Shown here: positions 44,668 through 54,165 of the stretch, piece by piece
How positions within the stretch are numbered: the stretch's first letter is position 1
Layout of the letters: every line of letters begins with the position of its first letter
Source of the DNA: Flavobacteriaceae bacterium PRS1
GTDB taxonomy: Bacteria; Bacteroidota; Bacteroidia; Flavobacteriales; Flavobacteriaceae
Direction: 5' to 3'
Assembly: GCA_003709165.1 (NCBI GenBank)
Contig: RDRZ01000002.1
Location: 1 to 64,000, forward strand
Length of the DNA stretch: 64,000 bases
Position numbers and translations under genes: made by a program
The notes under the pieces: generated by a model
Told to the model about the DNA's origin: nothing
The model's input: the letters and a program-made list of their open reading frames with translations, nothing else
Databases searched by the model: none

Positions 44668-45957
44668 ATGAAATACAATCTAATAGATAACGCCTTATTT
44701 ATAAAAAATAGAAAAAACTTCATAGCTCAAATGAAATCAAACAGTTTGGCTGTTTTTAATTCTAACGACATGTACCCAATAAGTGCGGATAGCACCATGC
44801 CTTTTGAACAGCATCGCGATATTTTTTATTTAAGTGGTGTTGATCAGGAGGAAAGTATTTTAGTGTTGTTTCCTGGTTGTCCAAAAGAAAAGCATCGTGA
44901 GATATTATTTTTAAAAGAAACCAACGAACATATCGCTGTTTGGGAGGGCGAGAAATTAACTAAAGATGCTGCTTTAAAAACTTCTGGAATTAAAACCGTG
45001 TATTGGTTACAGGACATGGAGAAAATATTGTTCGAAATTATGACACAATGTGATACCGTGTATATAAACACCAATGAACATTATCGCGCTGCGGTTGAAA
45101 CGGAAACACGTGAAGATCGTTTTACCAAATGGTTGAAAGACAAATATCCTGCTCATTCTGTGGCAAAAAGCAATCCTATTTTACAACGACTTCGTTCAGT
45201 AAAAGACCAAATAGAATTAGATTTAATACAACAGGCTTGTGATATTACTGAAAAAGGATTTCGTCGTGTTTTAAATTTTGTAAACCCCGGAGTTTGGGAA
45301 TACGAAATTGAAGCTGAATTTATGCACGAATTTTTACGTAGTCGTTCTAAAAAGTTTGCCTATACACCAATCGTTGCGTCGGGCAATAATGCCAATGTAT
45401 TGCACTACATTGAAAATAACCAACAATGTAAAACCGGAGATTTAATACTTATGGATGTTGGTGCAGAATACGCTAATTACTCTAGTGATATGACCCGGAC
45501 AATTCCTGTGTCTGGAAAGTTTACCGAGAGACAAAAAGATGTTTACAATGCTGTAAATCGTGTAAAAGATGAAGCTACTAAACTTTTAGTTCCCGGAGCT
45601 ATTTGGGAAGATTACCATACAGAAGTTGGTAAATTAATGACATCTGAACTCTTAGGTTTAGGATTGCTCGATAAAGCTGATGTGCAAAACGAAAACCCAG
45701 ATTTGCCAGCTTATAAAAAATATTTTATGCATGGCACATCGCATCATATGGGATTAGATACCCACGATTATGGTATTTTAACCGAACCAATGCAAGCCAA
45801 TATGGTGTTTACTGTAGAGCCTGGAATTTATATTCCAGATGAAGGTTTTGGAATTCGATTAGAAGACAATGTCGTAATACAAGCACAAGGAGAACCTTTT
45901 AACTTAATGAAAAATATTCCTATTGCAATTGAAGAAATTGAGGATTTGATGAATTAG
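44668..45957 (+). CDS. pepP: Xaa-Pro aminopeptidase (M24B)
   Basis: The 429-residue cytoplasmic enzyme releases N-terminal residues linked to proline. The N-terminal domain (1-175) is followed by the pita-bread catalytic domain with the dinuclear metal ligands D263, D274, H359, E384 and E399 (motifs MDVGAEY, SDMTRT, GTSHHMGLDTHD, FTVEPG, GIRLEDN). A possible -7 box TATTTTTG lies at 44635-44642. It is convergent with brnQ. Confidence 0.95.
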   Translation: MKYNLIDNALFIKNRKNFIAQMKSNSLAVFNSNDMYPISADSTMPFEQHRDIFYLSGVDQEESILVLFPGCPKEKHREILFLKETNEHIAVWEGEKLTKDAALKTSGIKTVYWLQDMEKILFEIMTQCDTVYINTNEHYRAAVETETREDRFTKWLKDKYPAHSVAKSNPILQRLRSVKDQIELDLIQQACDITEKGFRRVLNFVNPGVWEYEIEAEFMHEFLRSRSKKFAYTPIVASGNNANVLHYIENNQQCKTGDLILMDVGAEYANYSSDMTRTIPVSGKFTERQKDVYNAVNRVKDEATKLLVPGAIWEDYHTEVGKLMTSELLGLGLLDKADVQNENPDLPAYKKYFMHGTSHHMGLDTHDYGILTEPMQANMVFTVEPGIYIPDEGFGIRLEDNVVIQAQGEPFNLMKNIPIAIEEIEDLMN

Positions 45958-45973
45958 TTTTCATCTAATTTTT

Positions 45974-47275
45974 TTATCGAATTATTGAAGTTTCCTTTTT
46001 ACTAAACACATTAACCAACAAAAAAGTCATAAAAGCCGGCAAAACCCAACCTAAATTATGTTGAGCAAAAGGAATAATGGTTTTTATACCTTCTAAATTT
46101 TCAGATGGAATTAAAAAACTTGCAACATCTGGAATGCTAAAAATAAAAGTTACCAAAACTACTCCCCGAAATACTGTTTTAGAAGCAAATTTTTCTGGTA
46201 TTACATTTAGCAAAATCAATACTATAGTTATAGGGTAAATAAACATTAATACCGGAAGTGCTATCATAATAATGGAATGAAAATCTAATTGTCCAACTAA
46301 TATTCCTATTAAACACGCGACTACTCCTGTAATTGTATATGCATTTTGAGACTCTTTAAATAGCCCTTTAAAATAATCGGCTGTTCCCGTAATTATTGCA
46401 ACAGCAGTTGTAAAGCATGCTAAAGTAATTAAAACACTTAAAACTGTGTTTCCAAATGATCCTAATGACGCTATACTTATGCCTCGCAACAATGTTGCTC
46501 TTTGCATATCACTACTTAATGATGTGTCAATATTAATTTCTGAACCATAAAAAGCACCAACCGAAATTAGACCTGAATAAATTATAAATAGGCCTAAACC
46601 AGCTATTAATCCGGATTTTTTAATAAGATCTTTTTTTGCTTCAAATGTAGCATGACTTTTAAAATTCAACGATATAATTATAACGGCTCCAACAACAACA
46701 GCTCCAATTGCGTCAAAGGTTTGGTAACCTTCTAATAATCCGCTCACAATGGGTGCTTCAAATTTAGATGCATTCGTTATCATTTCACTCGAAAACAAAC
46801 CAATTCCAATAATTAGTAACAGCATAATCACAATTAATGGTGTTAAGTATTTTCCAATAAAATTTAAGATTTTATTACGGTTTAAAACAAATAATAGTAC
46901 TAAAGAAAAATAAATAGTACTGGTTAACAATGCACTAGTTCCAAAAGTAGGATAAATAGCAATTTCGTGGGTTGCAGATGCTGTTCTTGGTGATGGGATT
47001 GCAATAGAAATTATATATACTATTACACAATACACTAAACTAAAAAAGGGTGAGACTTTTTTACCAAAGTCGTACATTGTACCTTGTAACTTGGCATGTG
47101 CTAAAATTCCTAAAATTGGAATAACAACAGCTGTAATCATAAACCCAATCGTTACCCAAAACCAATCTTCTCCTGAATTATAACCTAAAAGTGGCGGAAG
47201 TAATAAGTTTCCTGCTCCAAAAAACATCGAAAACAAAGCAAAACTTGTAATTAGAACTTCTTTAGTTTTATTCAT
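45974..47275 (-). CDS. brnQ: Branched-chain amino acid carrier (BrnQ family)
   Basis: The 433-residue protein has about 12 membrane helices and the LIV-carrier start with FFGAGNLLLPP. It should import Leu, Ile and Val with Na+ or H+. I place the start at the ATG at 47275; the frame stays open to 47389, but the extra 38 residues (Cys/Phe-rich) are not family-like. It is convergent with pepP, 16 bases apart. Confidence 0.93.
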   Translation of the reverse strand: MNKTKEVLITSFALFSMFFGAGNLLLPPLLGYNSGEDWFWVTIGFMITAVVIPILGILAHAKLQGTMYDFGKKVSPFFSLVYCVIVYIISIAIPSPRTASATHEIAIYPTFGTSALLTSTIYFSLVLLFVLNRNKILNFIGKYLTPLIVIMLLLIIGIGLFSSEMITNASKFEAPIVSGLLEGYQTFDAIGAVVVGAVIIISLNFKSHATFEAKKDLIKKSGLIAGLGLFIIYSGLISVGAFYGSEINIDTSLSSDMQRATLLRGISIASLGSFGNTVLSVLITLACFTTAVAIITGTADYFKGLFKESQNAYTITGVVACLIGILVGQLDFHSIIMIALPVLMFIYPITIVLILLNVIPEKFASKTVFRGVVLVTFIFSIPDVASFLIPSENLEGIKTIIPFAQHNLGWVLPAFMTFLLVNVFSKKETSIIR

Positions 47276-47492
47276 TTTTTTAAATTTAGCTTCTTCGAAG
47301 ATAACTGAAAAATAAGAAGATATGCAAAACGCACTAAAAACGAAGTTCATAAAATATGAGCATATTGAAACACATAGCAATAAAAACAAAAATATTGTAC
47401 GTTTTAACTTATAATATAATGCATTTCATCGAAAAAATACGTAGTTTGTTATTTTTTTACTATGTTTATATCACCCAATAACCTACTTAATT

Positions 47493-47762
47493 ATGAAAAC
47501 AACTACTTCTAACTCAACGGGGTCAGTTTCCAAAATGTACTGTAATGTGTTTGGACATCAGTATGATGTTACAAAAAAAGTGACAAAACATGTGAAAGAA
47601 TACACCTGTAAATGTTGTAAAAAACAGTTAACAACAAACAGTAATAGTCACTTAACCGAACTTACTCCAACTTTTAGAGAAATCAACTCGCTTTTAGAAC
47701 GTATTTATTCAAATAGAATGATGCGGTTACAACAAAAAATGTATGCAACAACTGCTGCATAA
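47493..47762 (+). CDS. Small Cys/His protein, possible zinc-ribbon (paralogue 1)
   Basis: The 89-residue protein has a C-x4-H pair (C17, H22; motif CNVFGHQY) and a CKCC cluster (C39, C41, C42), followed by H53 and an alpha-helical tail. The pattern C-x4-H...C-x2-C suggests one zinc site, recalling DUF1660-type small proteins, some from phages. A paralogue at 48013 keeps the same Cys and His positions and the segments KEYxCKxC and LTPxxxEINSxLExI. Function unknown. No other phage gene is nearby. Confidence 0.75.
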   Translation: MKTTTSNSTGSVSKMYCNVFGHQYDVTKKVTKHVKEYTCKCCKKQLTTNSNSHLTELTPTFREINSLLERIYSNRMMRLQQKMYATTAA

Positions 47763-48012
47763 CTTTAGCTCTAAATGTCTTATTTTTGGCAATGTGACCA
47801 ACAATAAATTTAATTTCTTTTAGTAAAAATCTCTATTCCTATACTTGTAACTATATCGAAGAAATATACATTTAGTGGAATAACCAACCTGAAAAGTTGC
47901 TTTTCAAAGACAAAAACAAACCTTTCAACGATTTTTTACATAGAACACCAGCTATTTTAAATAAATATTTTACTTTAAAAGCCCTTAATTAACTAGCTAA
48001 AAGTAAAGTATA

Positions 48013-48261
48013 TTGAAATCCCTCTATTGTTCCCTTTTTGGACACGATTATTCTATAAGTAAAAATGTTACTAATTATGTTAAAGAATATATCTGTAAAC
48101 ATTGTAAAGAACAAGTGACTACAAGCGGAAATGGTCATTTAATCTTGCTCACTCCAAAGTACAAAGAAATAAATTCTGAACTTGAAAAAATCCATACAAG
48201 GAGACTTAAACGAAAATCGCTTCTTCTTAATCCTCAAGAGAATTCCAGCCTTGTGCTGTAA
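48013..48261 (+). CDS. Small Cys/His protein, possible zinc-ribbon (paralogue 2)
   Basis: The 82-residue product is a paralogue of the one at 47493: C6, H11 (CSLFGHDY), C28, C31 (CKHC) and H42 are at the same relative positions. The only suitable start is TTG at 48013; in-frame stops lie just upstream and no ATG is placed before the conserved region. The last 35 bases overlap the end of the convergent thiL gene. If TTG is weakly used, this could be a fading copy. Confidence 0.65.
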   Translation: MKSLYCSLFGHDYSISKNVTNYVKEYICKHCKEQVTTSGNGHLILLTPKYKEINSELEKIHTRRLKRKSLLLNPQENSSLVL

Positions 48262-49273
48262 TAGGAATTTTTGTGTCTGCTCTGGTTATAAGATGCATTC
48301 CAGAACTTTCATCTGTCATATATCCAATTACAGTTAAATTAGGATTCGCCTTAATTTTTGGATAATCCTCTTGAGAAATCGTCATTAATAGTTCGTAATC
48401 CTCTCCTCCATTTAAAGCGATGGTAGTACTATCCATTTTAAACTCTTCACAGGTAGAAATTACCTGAGGATCTAATGGTATTTTGTTTTCATACAAATCG
48501 CATCCTACTTTGCTTTGCTTACATAAATGCATAATTTCTGAAGACAAGCCATCACTTATATCTATCATTGCAGTTGGTTTTACTTCCAAATCTTTAAGAA
48601 GTTTTATAATATCTTTACGGGCTTCCGGTTTTAATTGACGTTCAATAATATAGGAGTATTGATCTAAATCTGGTTGATTATTCGGATTTACTTTAAATAC
48701 TTCTTTTTCTCTTTCCAACACTTGCAAACCTAGATATGCAGCACCTAAATCTCCAGTAACAACAAGCAAGTCACTTGGTTTTGCAGCGTTCCTGTAAACG
48801 ACATCCTCTTTATTTGCTTTACCAATAGCGGTAACCGAAATTAGCAATCCAGATGTCGACGAGGTTGTATCTCCTCCAATAACATCTATGTTATAAACAT
48901 TTGCTGCGGTTTCAATTCCAGCATACAATTCTTCAAGTGCTTCTAGAGAAAATCGATTGGAAACTGCTATTGAAACTGTAATTTGAGTTGCTTCAGCATT
49001 CATTGCATATACATCTGAAAGATTTACAATCACTGCTTTATAACCTAAATGCTTTAAAGGCATATAACTCAAATCAAAATGAACACCTTCAATCAGTAAA
49101 TCTGTTGTCACTACGATTTGTTTGGTCTTGTGTTCTAAAACAGCAGCATCATCTCCAATTCCCTTTATGGTACTTTTATGTTTTAACTTGAAGTTTTTAG
49201 TAAGGTGGTCAATGAGAGCAAACTCTCCTAATTTGCTTAAAGGTGTGCGTTGTTGATTTTTGTCTTCTATCAT
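48227..49273 (-). CDS. thiL: Thiamine-monophosphate kinase
   Basis: The 348-residue kinase makes thiamine diphosphate from thiamine monophosphate. The AIR-synthase-like fold is supported by GIGDDAAV (38-45), TTDLLIEGVHFD (56-67), NLSDVYAMNA (84-93) and, in the second half, IDISDGLS. The start codon is preceded by a complete promoter whose -7 box ends 4 nt before the ATG. No TPP riboswitch is seen. No other thiamine gene lies in the window. Its 3' end overlaps a small convergent gene by 35 bases. Confidence 0.94.
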   Translation of the reverse strand: MIEDKNQQRTPLSKLGEFALIDHLTKNFKLKHKSTIKGIGDDAAVLEHKTKQIVVTTDLLIEGVHFDLSYMPLKHLGYKAVIVNLSDVYAMNAEATQITVSIAVSNRFSLEALEELYAGIETAANVYNIDVIGGDTTSSTSGLLISVTAIGKANKEDVVYRNAAKPSDLLVVTGDLGAAYLGLQVLEREKEVFKVNPNNQPDLDQYSYIIERQLKPEARKDIIKLLKDLEVKPTAMIDISDGLSSEIMHLCKQSKVGCDLYENKIPLDPQVISTCEEFKMDSTTIALNGGEDYELLMTISQEDYPKIKANPNLTVIGYMTDESSGMHLITRADTKIPITAQGWNSLED

Positions 49274-49277
49274 ACCA

Positions 49278-49308
49278 CAAAAATACTGTCCTTTTTGAGT
49301 ATTGCCAA
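49278..49308 (-). promoter_or_regulatory. Promoter of thiL, directly at the start codon
   Basis: On the minus strand TTG (49306-49308), a 20-nt spacer and TATTTTTG (49278-49285) are followed by TGGT and the ATG. The spacing fits the consensus exactly and predicts transcription starting at or next to the start codon. Confidence 0.65.
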
Positions 49309-49340
49309 TAAATAAATATTAAATTGCAATAAAAAAAGCT

Positions 49341-50801
49341 ATGAAATACCCAAAACTTATAATCCAAGTTGCTTCATTATTTATCGTTTTTATTATAATG
49401 ACTAACTGTTCAGATGAACCAGTAGATATAACTATTATTACTGATACTGATGGAGATGCAATTTCAGATTCTAATGACAATTGTGTTAATATTGCAAATT
49501 TGGATCAATTAGATACAGATAATGACGGGATTGGAGATGAATGTGATGATGATGATGATAATGACGGTGTTTTAGATAATATTGATAACTGTCCGCTAGT
49601 AGCAAACCCTAATCAAGAAGATCTGGACAACGATGGTATTGGTGATGTTTGTGATGATTCTAGTATGTTAGCTTCACTATTCCCTTGTGAAAATGGATTT
49701 GCAGATATCTATCCTTGTAACGATTACGATTTAATGGCTCATGTTCCTATTGAAGATTTAGGAGGGACAGGAGCTGAAGGTAATGATTCCTGGGGTTGGA
49801 CAGATTCTACAACAGGAAAAGAATATGCATTAATAGGAACAACAACAGGAACTGCATTTGTTGATATTTCAAATCCGATTGAACCTTTATTACTTGGGAC
49901 ACTTCTAACCGCTACTATAAATAGTTTGTGGAGAGATATCAAGGTCTATAACAATCATGCTTTTATAGTGAGTGAAGCACCAAATCATGGTATGCAAGTC
50001 TTCGATTTAACAAGATTAAGAAACGTAGCAAATCCTCCCGAAACTTTTACTGCTGATGCACTTTATACTGGATTTGGCAGTGCTCATAATATAGTTATTA
50101 ATGAAGATAGCGGTTTTGCCTATGCGGTAGGAACTTCTACTTTTAATGGTGGACCTCATTTTATAAATATTCAAAATCCAACAAATCCTATTGCAGCTGG
50201 AGGATATGCTATTAGTGGTTACTCTCACGATGCTCAGGTTGTGACATATAATGGTCCTGACAGTGATTATTCTGGGCATGAAATTTATTTAGGAAGCAAC
50301 GGAAATGAAATTGTTGTAGTAGATGTTACCGATAAAAATAATGTTATCAATATTAGTAGTTTTTCATATCCACAAAATGCATTTGCTCATCAAGGATGGT
50401 TAACTGAAGATCATAGGTATTTTATTATTGGGGATGAGGTTGACGAACTCACTTTTCACTTTAACACAAAAACAATAGTGTTTGATCTTAACGACTTGGA
50501 TAATCCTGTTTTATCATCTACCTATTCAGGACCAACATTAGCAATAGATCATAATGGATATGTTGTAGGAAACACATATTATTTAGCTAATTATAGAGCT
50601 GGATTAAGAGTCCTTGATATCACTAATATTGGTGCTGCAACTAACTCAATGACTGAAATAGGTTTTTTTGACACTTTTCCATCAAGCGATAGTGCCAACT
50701 TTAATGGCGTATGGAATGTATACCCATATTTCGCTAGTGGTAATATTATAATTAACGATATTGAAGGTGGTTTGTTTATTGTCCGTAAAAGCGTTAATTG
50801 A
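49341..50801 (+). CDS. LVIVD-repeat, choice-of-anchor B-type lipoprotein with thrombospondin-3 repeats
   Basis: The 486-residue product has a lipoprotein signal peptide (Cys 23, MTNCSDEP), then Asp-rich thrombospondin type 3 repeats (about 32-110; [12 protein letters not shown] and DNDGIGD motifs) that should bind calcium, then a propeller-like domain with LVIVD repeats (about 120-486; FVDISNP, VFDLTRL, VVDVTDK, VLDITNI). The layout fits the choice-of-anchor B family. It should sit on the outer membrane; ligand unknown. It diverges from thiL. Confidence 0.88.
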   Translation: MKYPKLIIQVASLFIVFIIMTNCSDEPVDITIITDTDGDAISDSNDNCVNIANLDQLDTDNDGIGDECDDDDDNDGVLDNIDNCPLVANPNQEDLDNDGIGDVCDDSSMLASLFPCENGFADIYPCNDYDLMAHVPIEDLGGTGAEGNDSWGWTDSTTGKEYALIGTTTGTAFVDISNPIEPLLLGTLLTATINSLWRDIKVYNNHAFIVSEAPNHGMQVFDLTRLRNVANPPETFTADALYTGFGSAHNIVINEDSGFAYAVGTSTFNGGPHFINIQNPTNPIAAGGYAISGYSHDAQVVTYNGPDSDYSGHEIYLGSNGNEIVVVDVTDKNNVINISSFSYPQNAFAHQGWLTEDHRYFIIGDEVDELTFHFNTKTIVFDLNDLDNPVLSSTYSGPTLAIDHNGYVVGNTYYLANYRAGLRVLDITNIGAATNSMTEIGFFDTFPSSDSANFNGVWNVYPYFASGNIIINDIEGGLFIVRKSVN

Positions 50802-50888
50802 GTACTTAACTTCATTCCAATAGAAATACACTATCAAATCATTTATAAATATAATGTAAGCCCATAAGGTAAAACAGGACTAAAATTG

Positions 50889-50896
50889 TATATTTG
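50889..50896 (+). promoter_or_regulatory. -7 promoter box of the suf operon
   Basis: TATATTTG matches TAnnTTTG and lies 33 nt before the sufA ATG. No clear TTG is seen at the usual distance. Confidence 0.5.
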
Positions 50897-50929
50897 CACT
50901 CTATTTAGAATTAATCTATATAACGGTTT

Positions 50930-51259
50930 ATGATTAAAGTTTCAGAAATAGCCAAAATTAAAGTTATTGAGCTTATGCATGATGAAGGCTACGATTACAA
51001 AACCGACTTTGTAAGAGTTGGGGTAAAAAGTGGTGGCTGCTCTGGTTTGTCATACGATTTAAAATTTGATAGAGAAAAAGATGATGATGATAAAGTATTT
51101 GAAGACAATGGGGTTAAAATTATTGTAGATAAAAAAAGCTTTTTATACTTAATAGGAACTACTTTAGATTATTCTGGAGGATTAAATGGAGCTGGATTTG
51201 TGTTTAACAATCCTAATGCCAATCGCACTTGCGGTTGTGGAGAAAGTTTCTCATTATAA
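50930..51259 (+). CDS. sufA: A-type Fe-S carrier protein SufA/IscA family
   Basis: The 109-residue protein is a HesB/IscA-type carrier. The three conserved Cys that hold the cluster are C37 (GGCSGLSY), C101 and C103 (CGCG near the C-terminus). It receives clusters from the SufBCD scaffold and passes them to target proteins. It is the first gene of the suf cluster, 10 bases before sufB. Confidence 0.95.
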   Translation: MIKVSEIAKIKVIELMHDEGYDYKTDFVRVGVKSGGCSGLSYDLKFDREKDDDDKVFEDNGVKIIVDKKSFLYLIGTTLDYSGGLNGAGFVFNNPNANRTCGCGESFSL

Positions 51260-51269
51260 TTTTAAGACA

Positions 51270-52718
51270 ATGAATAAGTTTACAGAAGACGATTTAAGAG
51301 AAGAACTTAAAACTCAAGAATATGAGTATGGTTTCTATACTGATATTGAGTCAGACACATTTCCTAAAGGATTAAATGAAGATATTGTTCGGGCTATTTC
51401 TAAAAAGAAAAAAGAGCCACAATGGATGACTGATTGGAGACTTGAAGCATTTCGTATCTGGGAACAAATGGATGAACCCAAATGGGCAAATGTAACCTAC
51501 AAAAAACCAGATTTTCAAGACATAAGTTATTATTCTGCACCAAAATCAGTCGATCCAAATAAAACATTAGACGATGTAGATGAAGACCTTTTGGCCATGT
51601 ATAAAAAGTTGGGCATATCTATTGACGAACAAAAAATGATGAATAACATTGCAATAGACATTATTGTAGATTCTGTTTCTGTTGCAACAACTTTTAAGAA
51701 AACACTGGCAGAAAAAGGCATTATTTTTTGTCCTATTTCTGAAGCCATTATAGAACATCCCGAATTGGTTAAAAAGTATTTAGGAACCATTGTTCCTCAA
51801 AGAGACAATTTTTACGCAGCGTTAAATTCAGCAGTTTTTACAGATGGTTCTTTTTGCTACATTCCAAAAGGTGTAAAATGCCCAATGGAATTATCAACCT
51901 ATTTTAGAATTAACGAAGGTGGAACAGGTCAGTTTGAGCGTACCCTTTTAATTGCTGATGAAGGAAGTTATGTGAGCTATTTAGAAGGCTGTACTGCTCC
52001 GGCACGTGATGAAAACCAATTACACGCAGCAGTTGTAGAACTTATTGCGTTAGATGATGCCGAAATAAAATACAGTACAGTACAAAACTGGTATCCTGGA
52101 AATGCCGAAGGAAAAGGAGGAGTTTTCAATTTTGTAACCAAAAGAGGGATTTGTCATAAAAATTCAAAGATTTCCTGGACACAAGTAGAAACAGGAAGCG
52201 CTATTACTTGGAAATACCCAAGTTGTATATTAAAAGGAGATAATTCTATTGGTGAATTTTACTCTATTGCTGTGACTAATAATTACCAGCAAGCAGATAC
52301 TGGAACCAAAATGATTCATATTGGTAAAAACACCAAATCCACAATTATTAGCAAAGGAATTTCAGCAGGTAAATCACAAAACAGTTATCGTGGTTTAGTA
52401 CAAATTCATTCTCGTGCAGAAAATGCTCGTAATTTTTCGCAATGCGATAGTTTACTAATGGGAAATGACTGTGGTGCACACACATTTCCATATATAGAAG
52501 TAAAAAACAAAACAGCACAAATAGAGCATGAAGCTACAACGAGTAAAATTGGTGAAGATCAAATTTTTTACTGCAACCAAAGAGGAATCGACACCGAAAA
52601 AGCTATTGCTTTAATTGTAAACGGATTCAGTAAAGACGTATTAAACAATCTTCCTATGGAATTTGCTGTAGAGGCTCAAAAATTATTAGAAATTAGTTTA
52701 GAAGGCAGTGTAGGATAA
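51270..52718 (+). CDS. sufB: Fe-S cluster assembly scaffold SufB
   Basis: The 482-residue protein is the scaffold subunit of the SufBC2D complex. The beta-helical core contains the family motifs [19 protein letters not shown] and, near the end, [12 protein letters not shown] and CNQRG. I start at the ATG at 51270, because the frame's upstream extension overlaps sufA and is not family-like. A palindrome (52735-52752) and a lipoprotein gene lie between it and sufC. Confidence 0.96.
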   Translation: MNKFTEDDLREELKTQEYEYGFYTDIESDTFPKGLNEDIVRAISKKKKEPQWMTDWRLEAFRIWEQMDEPKWANVTYKKPDFQDISYYSAPKSVDPNKTLDDVDEDLLAMYKKLGISIDEQKMMNNIAIDIIVDSVSVATTFKKTLAEKGIIFCPISEAIIEHPELVKKYLGTIVPQRDNFYAALNSAVFTDGSFCYIPKGVKCPMELSTYFRINEGGTGQFERTLLIADEGSYVSYLEGCTAPARDENQLHAAVVELIALDDAEIKYSTVQNWYPGNAEGKGGVFNFVTKRGICHKNSKISWTQVETGSAITWKYPSCILKGDNSIGEFYSIAVTNNYQQADTGTKMIHIGKNTKSTIISKGISAGKSQNSYRGLVQIHSRAENARNFSQCDSLLMGNDCGAHTFPYIEVKNKTAQIEHEATTSKIGEDQIFYCNQRGIDTEKAIALIVNGFSKDVLNNLPMEFAVEAQKLLEISLEGSVG

Positions 52719-52734
52719 TTATCATTTCTGCAAA

Positions 52735-52752
52735 TCCCGATAGCTATCGGGA
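52735..52752. repeat. 18-bp palindrome between sufB and the lipoprotein gene
   Basis: TCCCGATAGCTATCGGGA is perfect and belongs to the CCCG...CGGG group found at 14027-14042. No T-run follows, so it is unlikely to be a standard terminator; it could affect relative expression in the operon. Confidence 0.6.
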
Positions 52753-52832
52753 AGGAATCTCATAAATTAAACCACAAAAATAAATTCAAAAGCCTTAATT
52801 AAAAAGAATTGAAGTTTTAACGGAAAATAACT

Positions 52833-53252
52833 ATGAAAAAAATAATTTTATCAGTATTAATTCTTTCTTCATTAATAAGCTGTAAAAACGATTCAAAAAA
52901 AGATAATCAAGAAGAAATCATCACAACTGATGGTTCAGAAAAAACAGCGAAGCAAAGTGATGGCTTAACACTTTTAAAAGGTGATTTCATATATTTTGCA
53001 GATGCTGCTGTATTACAAACTCATCGTGAAGTTTATGGAGTAGTTATAGACGAAAAAATGCATGAACTTGATAAACAGGTGCAACAATATAAAATTGAAA
53101 CTACAGATATGGTTCCTGTAGAGATACGTGGAAAAATAATTCCAAAACCAGAAAACGAAGAAGGCTGGCCGTTTCGTATTGAGATTAAAGAAATATTAAA
53201 CGTTAGCAAGCCAAAACCGGAAGATAACGCAATCATAAAAATAGGAGAGTAA
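52833..53252 (+). CDS. Lipoprotein of unknown function embedded in the suf operon
   Basis: The 139-residue protein has a lipoprotein signal peptide (Cys 17, SLISCKND), a Lys/Asp/Glu-rich linker (18-45) and a small domain of about 90 residues with no Cys. It lies 4 bases before sufC, so it is co-translated with the Suf machinery although it acts outside the cytoplasm. I recall a similar gene at this place in related flavobacteria. It does not resemble a known Suf protein, and its role is unknown. Confidence 0.82.
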   Translation: MKKIILSVLILSSLISCKNDSKKDNQEEIITTDGSEKTAKQSDGLTLLKGDFIYFADAAVLQTHREVYGVVIDEKMHELDKQVQQYKIETTDMVPVEIRGKIIPKPENEEGWPFRIEIKEILNVSKPKPEDNAIIKIGE

Positions 53253-53256
53253 TAAT

Positions 53257-54009
53257 ATGTTAAAGATAGTTAATTTGCACGCAAGTGCTGAAGGTAAAAC
53301 CATTTTAAATGGTATAAATCTGGAAATAAAAGCTGGGGAAGTTCATGCTATAATGGGTCCAAATGGTTCAGGAAAGAGCACATTGGCTGCCGTAATTGCT
53401 GGTAAAGAAGAATATACCGTTGAGAAAGGTAAGATAACTTTTGAAGGTCAGGATATAGACGAATTATCTGCCGAAGAACGTGCACACAAAGGCATCTTTT
53501 TATCGTTTCAATATCCGGTAGAAATTCCAGGAGTTTCAGTTACTAATTTCATGAAGACTGCTATTAACGAAACTCGTAAAGCAAAGGGATTAAAAGACAT
53601 GCCAGCAAGCGAAATGCTTAAATTAATTCGAGAAAAATCAGAGCTTTTAGAAATTGATAGAAAGTTCCTGTCCCGTTCTTTGAATCAAGGTTTTTCTGGA
53701 GGTGAAAAAAAACGTAACGAAATCTTTCAAATGGCTTTGTTAGAACCAAAACTGGCAATTCTTGATGAAACAGACTCCGGTTTAGACATTGATGCGATTC
53801 GTATTGTATCTAATGGCGTTAATAAACTAAAAAACGAGAACAACGCTATAGTTATTATTACACATTACCAACGTTTGTTAGATTATATTGTTCCTGATTT
53901 TGTTCATGTAATGCACAATGGTAAAATCGTAAAATCGGGTACAAAAGAGTTGGCGTTAAAGCTTGAAGAAAAAGGATACGATTGGATTAAAAAAGAAGTG
54001 TACGGGTGA
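53257..54009 (+). CDS. sufC: Suf ATPase SufC
   Basis: The 250-residue ABC-type ATPase powers cluster assembly on SufB-SufD. Walker A is GPNGSGKST (34-42), the signature is FSGGEKKR (about 148-155) and Walker B is LAILDETDSGLD. It is soluble and lacks membrane partners, as expected for SufC. It is followed by a 156-bp gap holding direct repeats before sufD. Confidence 0.97.
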   Translation: MLKIVNLHASAEGKTILNGINLEIKAGEVHAIMGPNGSGKSTLAAVIAGKEEYTVEKGKITFEGQDIDELSAEERAHKGIFLSFQYPVEIPGVSVTNFMKTAINETRKAKGLKDMPASEMLKLIREKSELLEIDRKFLSRSLNQGFSGGEKKRNEIFQMALLEPKLAILDETDSGLDIDAIRIVSNGVNKLKNENNAIVIITHYQRLLDYIVPDFVHVMHNGKIVKSGTKELALKLEEKGYDWIKKEVYG

Positions 54010-54019
54010 TTTAGTCAAC

Positions 54020-54040
54020 AGTCACAGTAAACAGTATGCA
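54020..54040. repeat. Short repeat shared with 57576-57596
   Basis: AGTCACAGTAAACAGTAT and the following bases match 57576-57596 with two differences over 21 bp. Both copies lie in gaps of the suf cluster. Confidence 0.7.
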
Positions 54041-54110
54041 GTTGAACTTCCCTGATTAGTGTTGACTGGTTTAGTCAATTTATATTAGGGATGTACAACA
54101 TACAAGTTAC

Positions 54111-54159
54111 TGAACACTGAACACTGAACACTGAACACTGAATACTGAATACTGAATAC
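54111..54159. repeat. Heptanucleotide tandem repeat before sufD
   Basis: Four TGAACAC units and three TGAATAC units follow each other without interruption, ending 6 bases before the sufD ATG. The array occupies the place of a ribosome-binding site, and no Shine-Dalgarno sequence is seen between it and the ATG. Confidence 0.95.
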
Positions 54160-54165
54160 TAAACA

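Noticed and set aside
47276-47389. 38-residue N-terminal extension of BrnQ
   Set aside because: It is Cys/Phe-rich, precedes the normal family start and lies in what looks like non-coding leader.
47493-48261. Prophage remnant around the two Cys/His paralogues
   Set aside because: Apart from a loose similarity of these small proteins to phage-associated families there is no integrase, capsid, lysis or att-like sequence.
49274-49340. TPP riboswitch near thiL
   Set aside because: The gap is only 67 bp, is filled by the thiL promoter, and lacks the conserved TPP-box sequences; the mRNA probably has no leader at all.
51186-51269. N-terminal extension of SufB overlapping sufA
   Set aside because: It reads sufA codons in another frame; the ATG at 51270 gives a standard SufB.
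54111-54159. CRISPR array before sufD
   Set aside because: The units are 7 bp and directly contiguous with no spacers; it is a simple tandem repeat. No CRISPR-like array or cas gene was found elsewhere.
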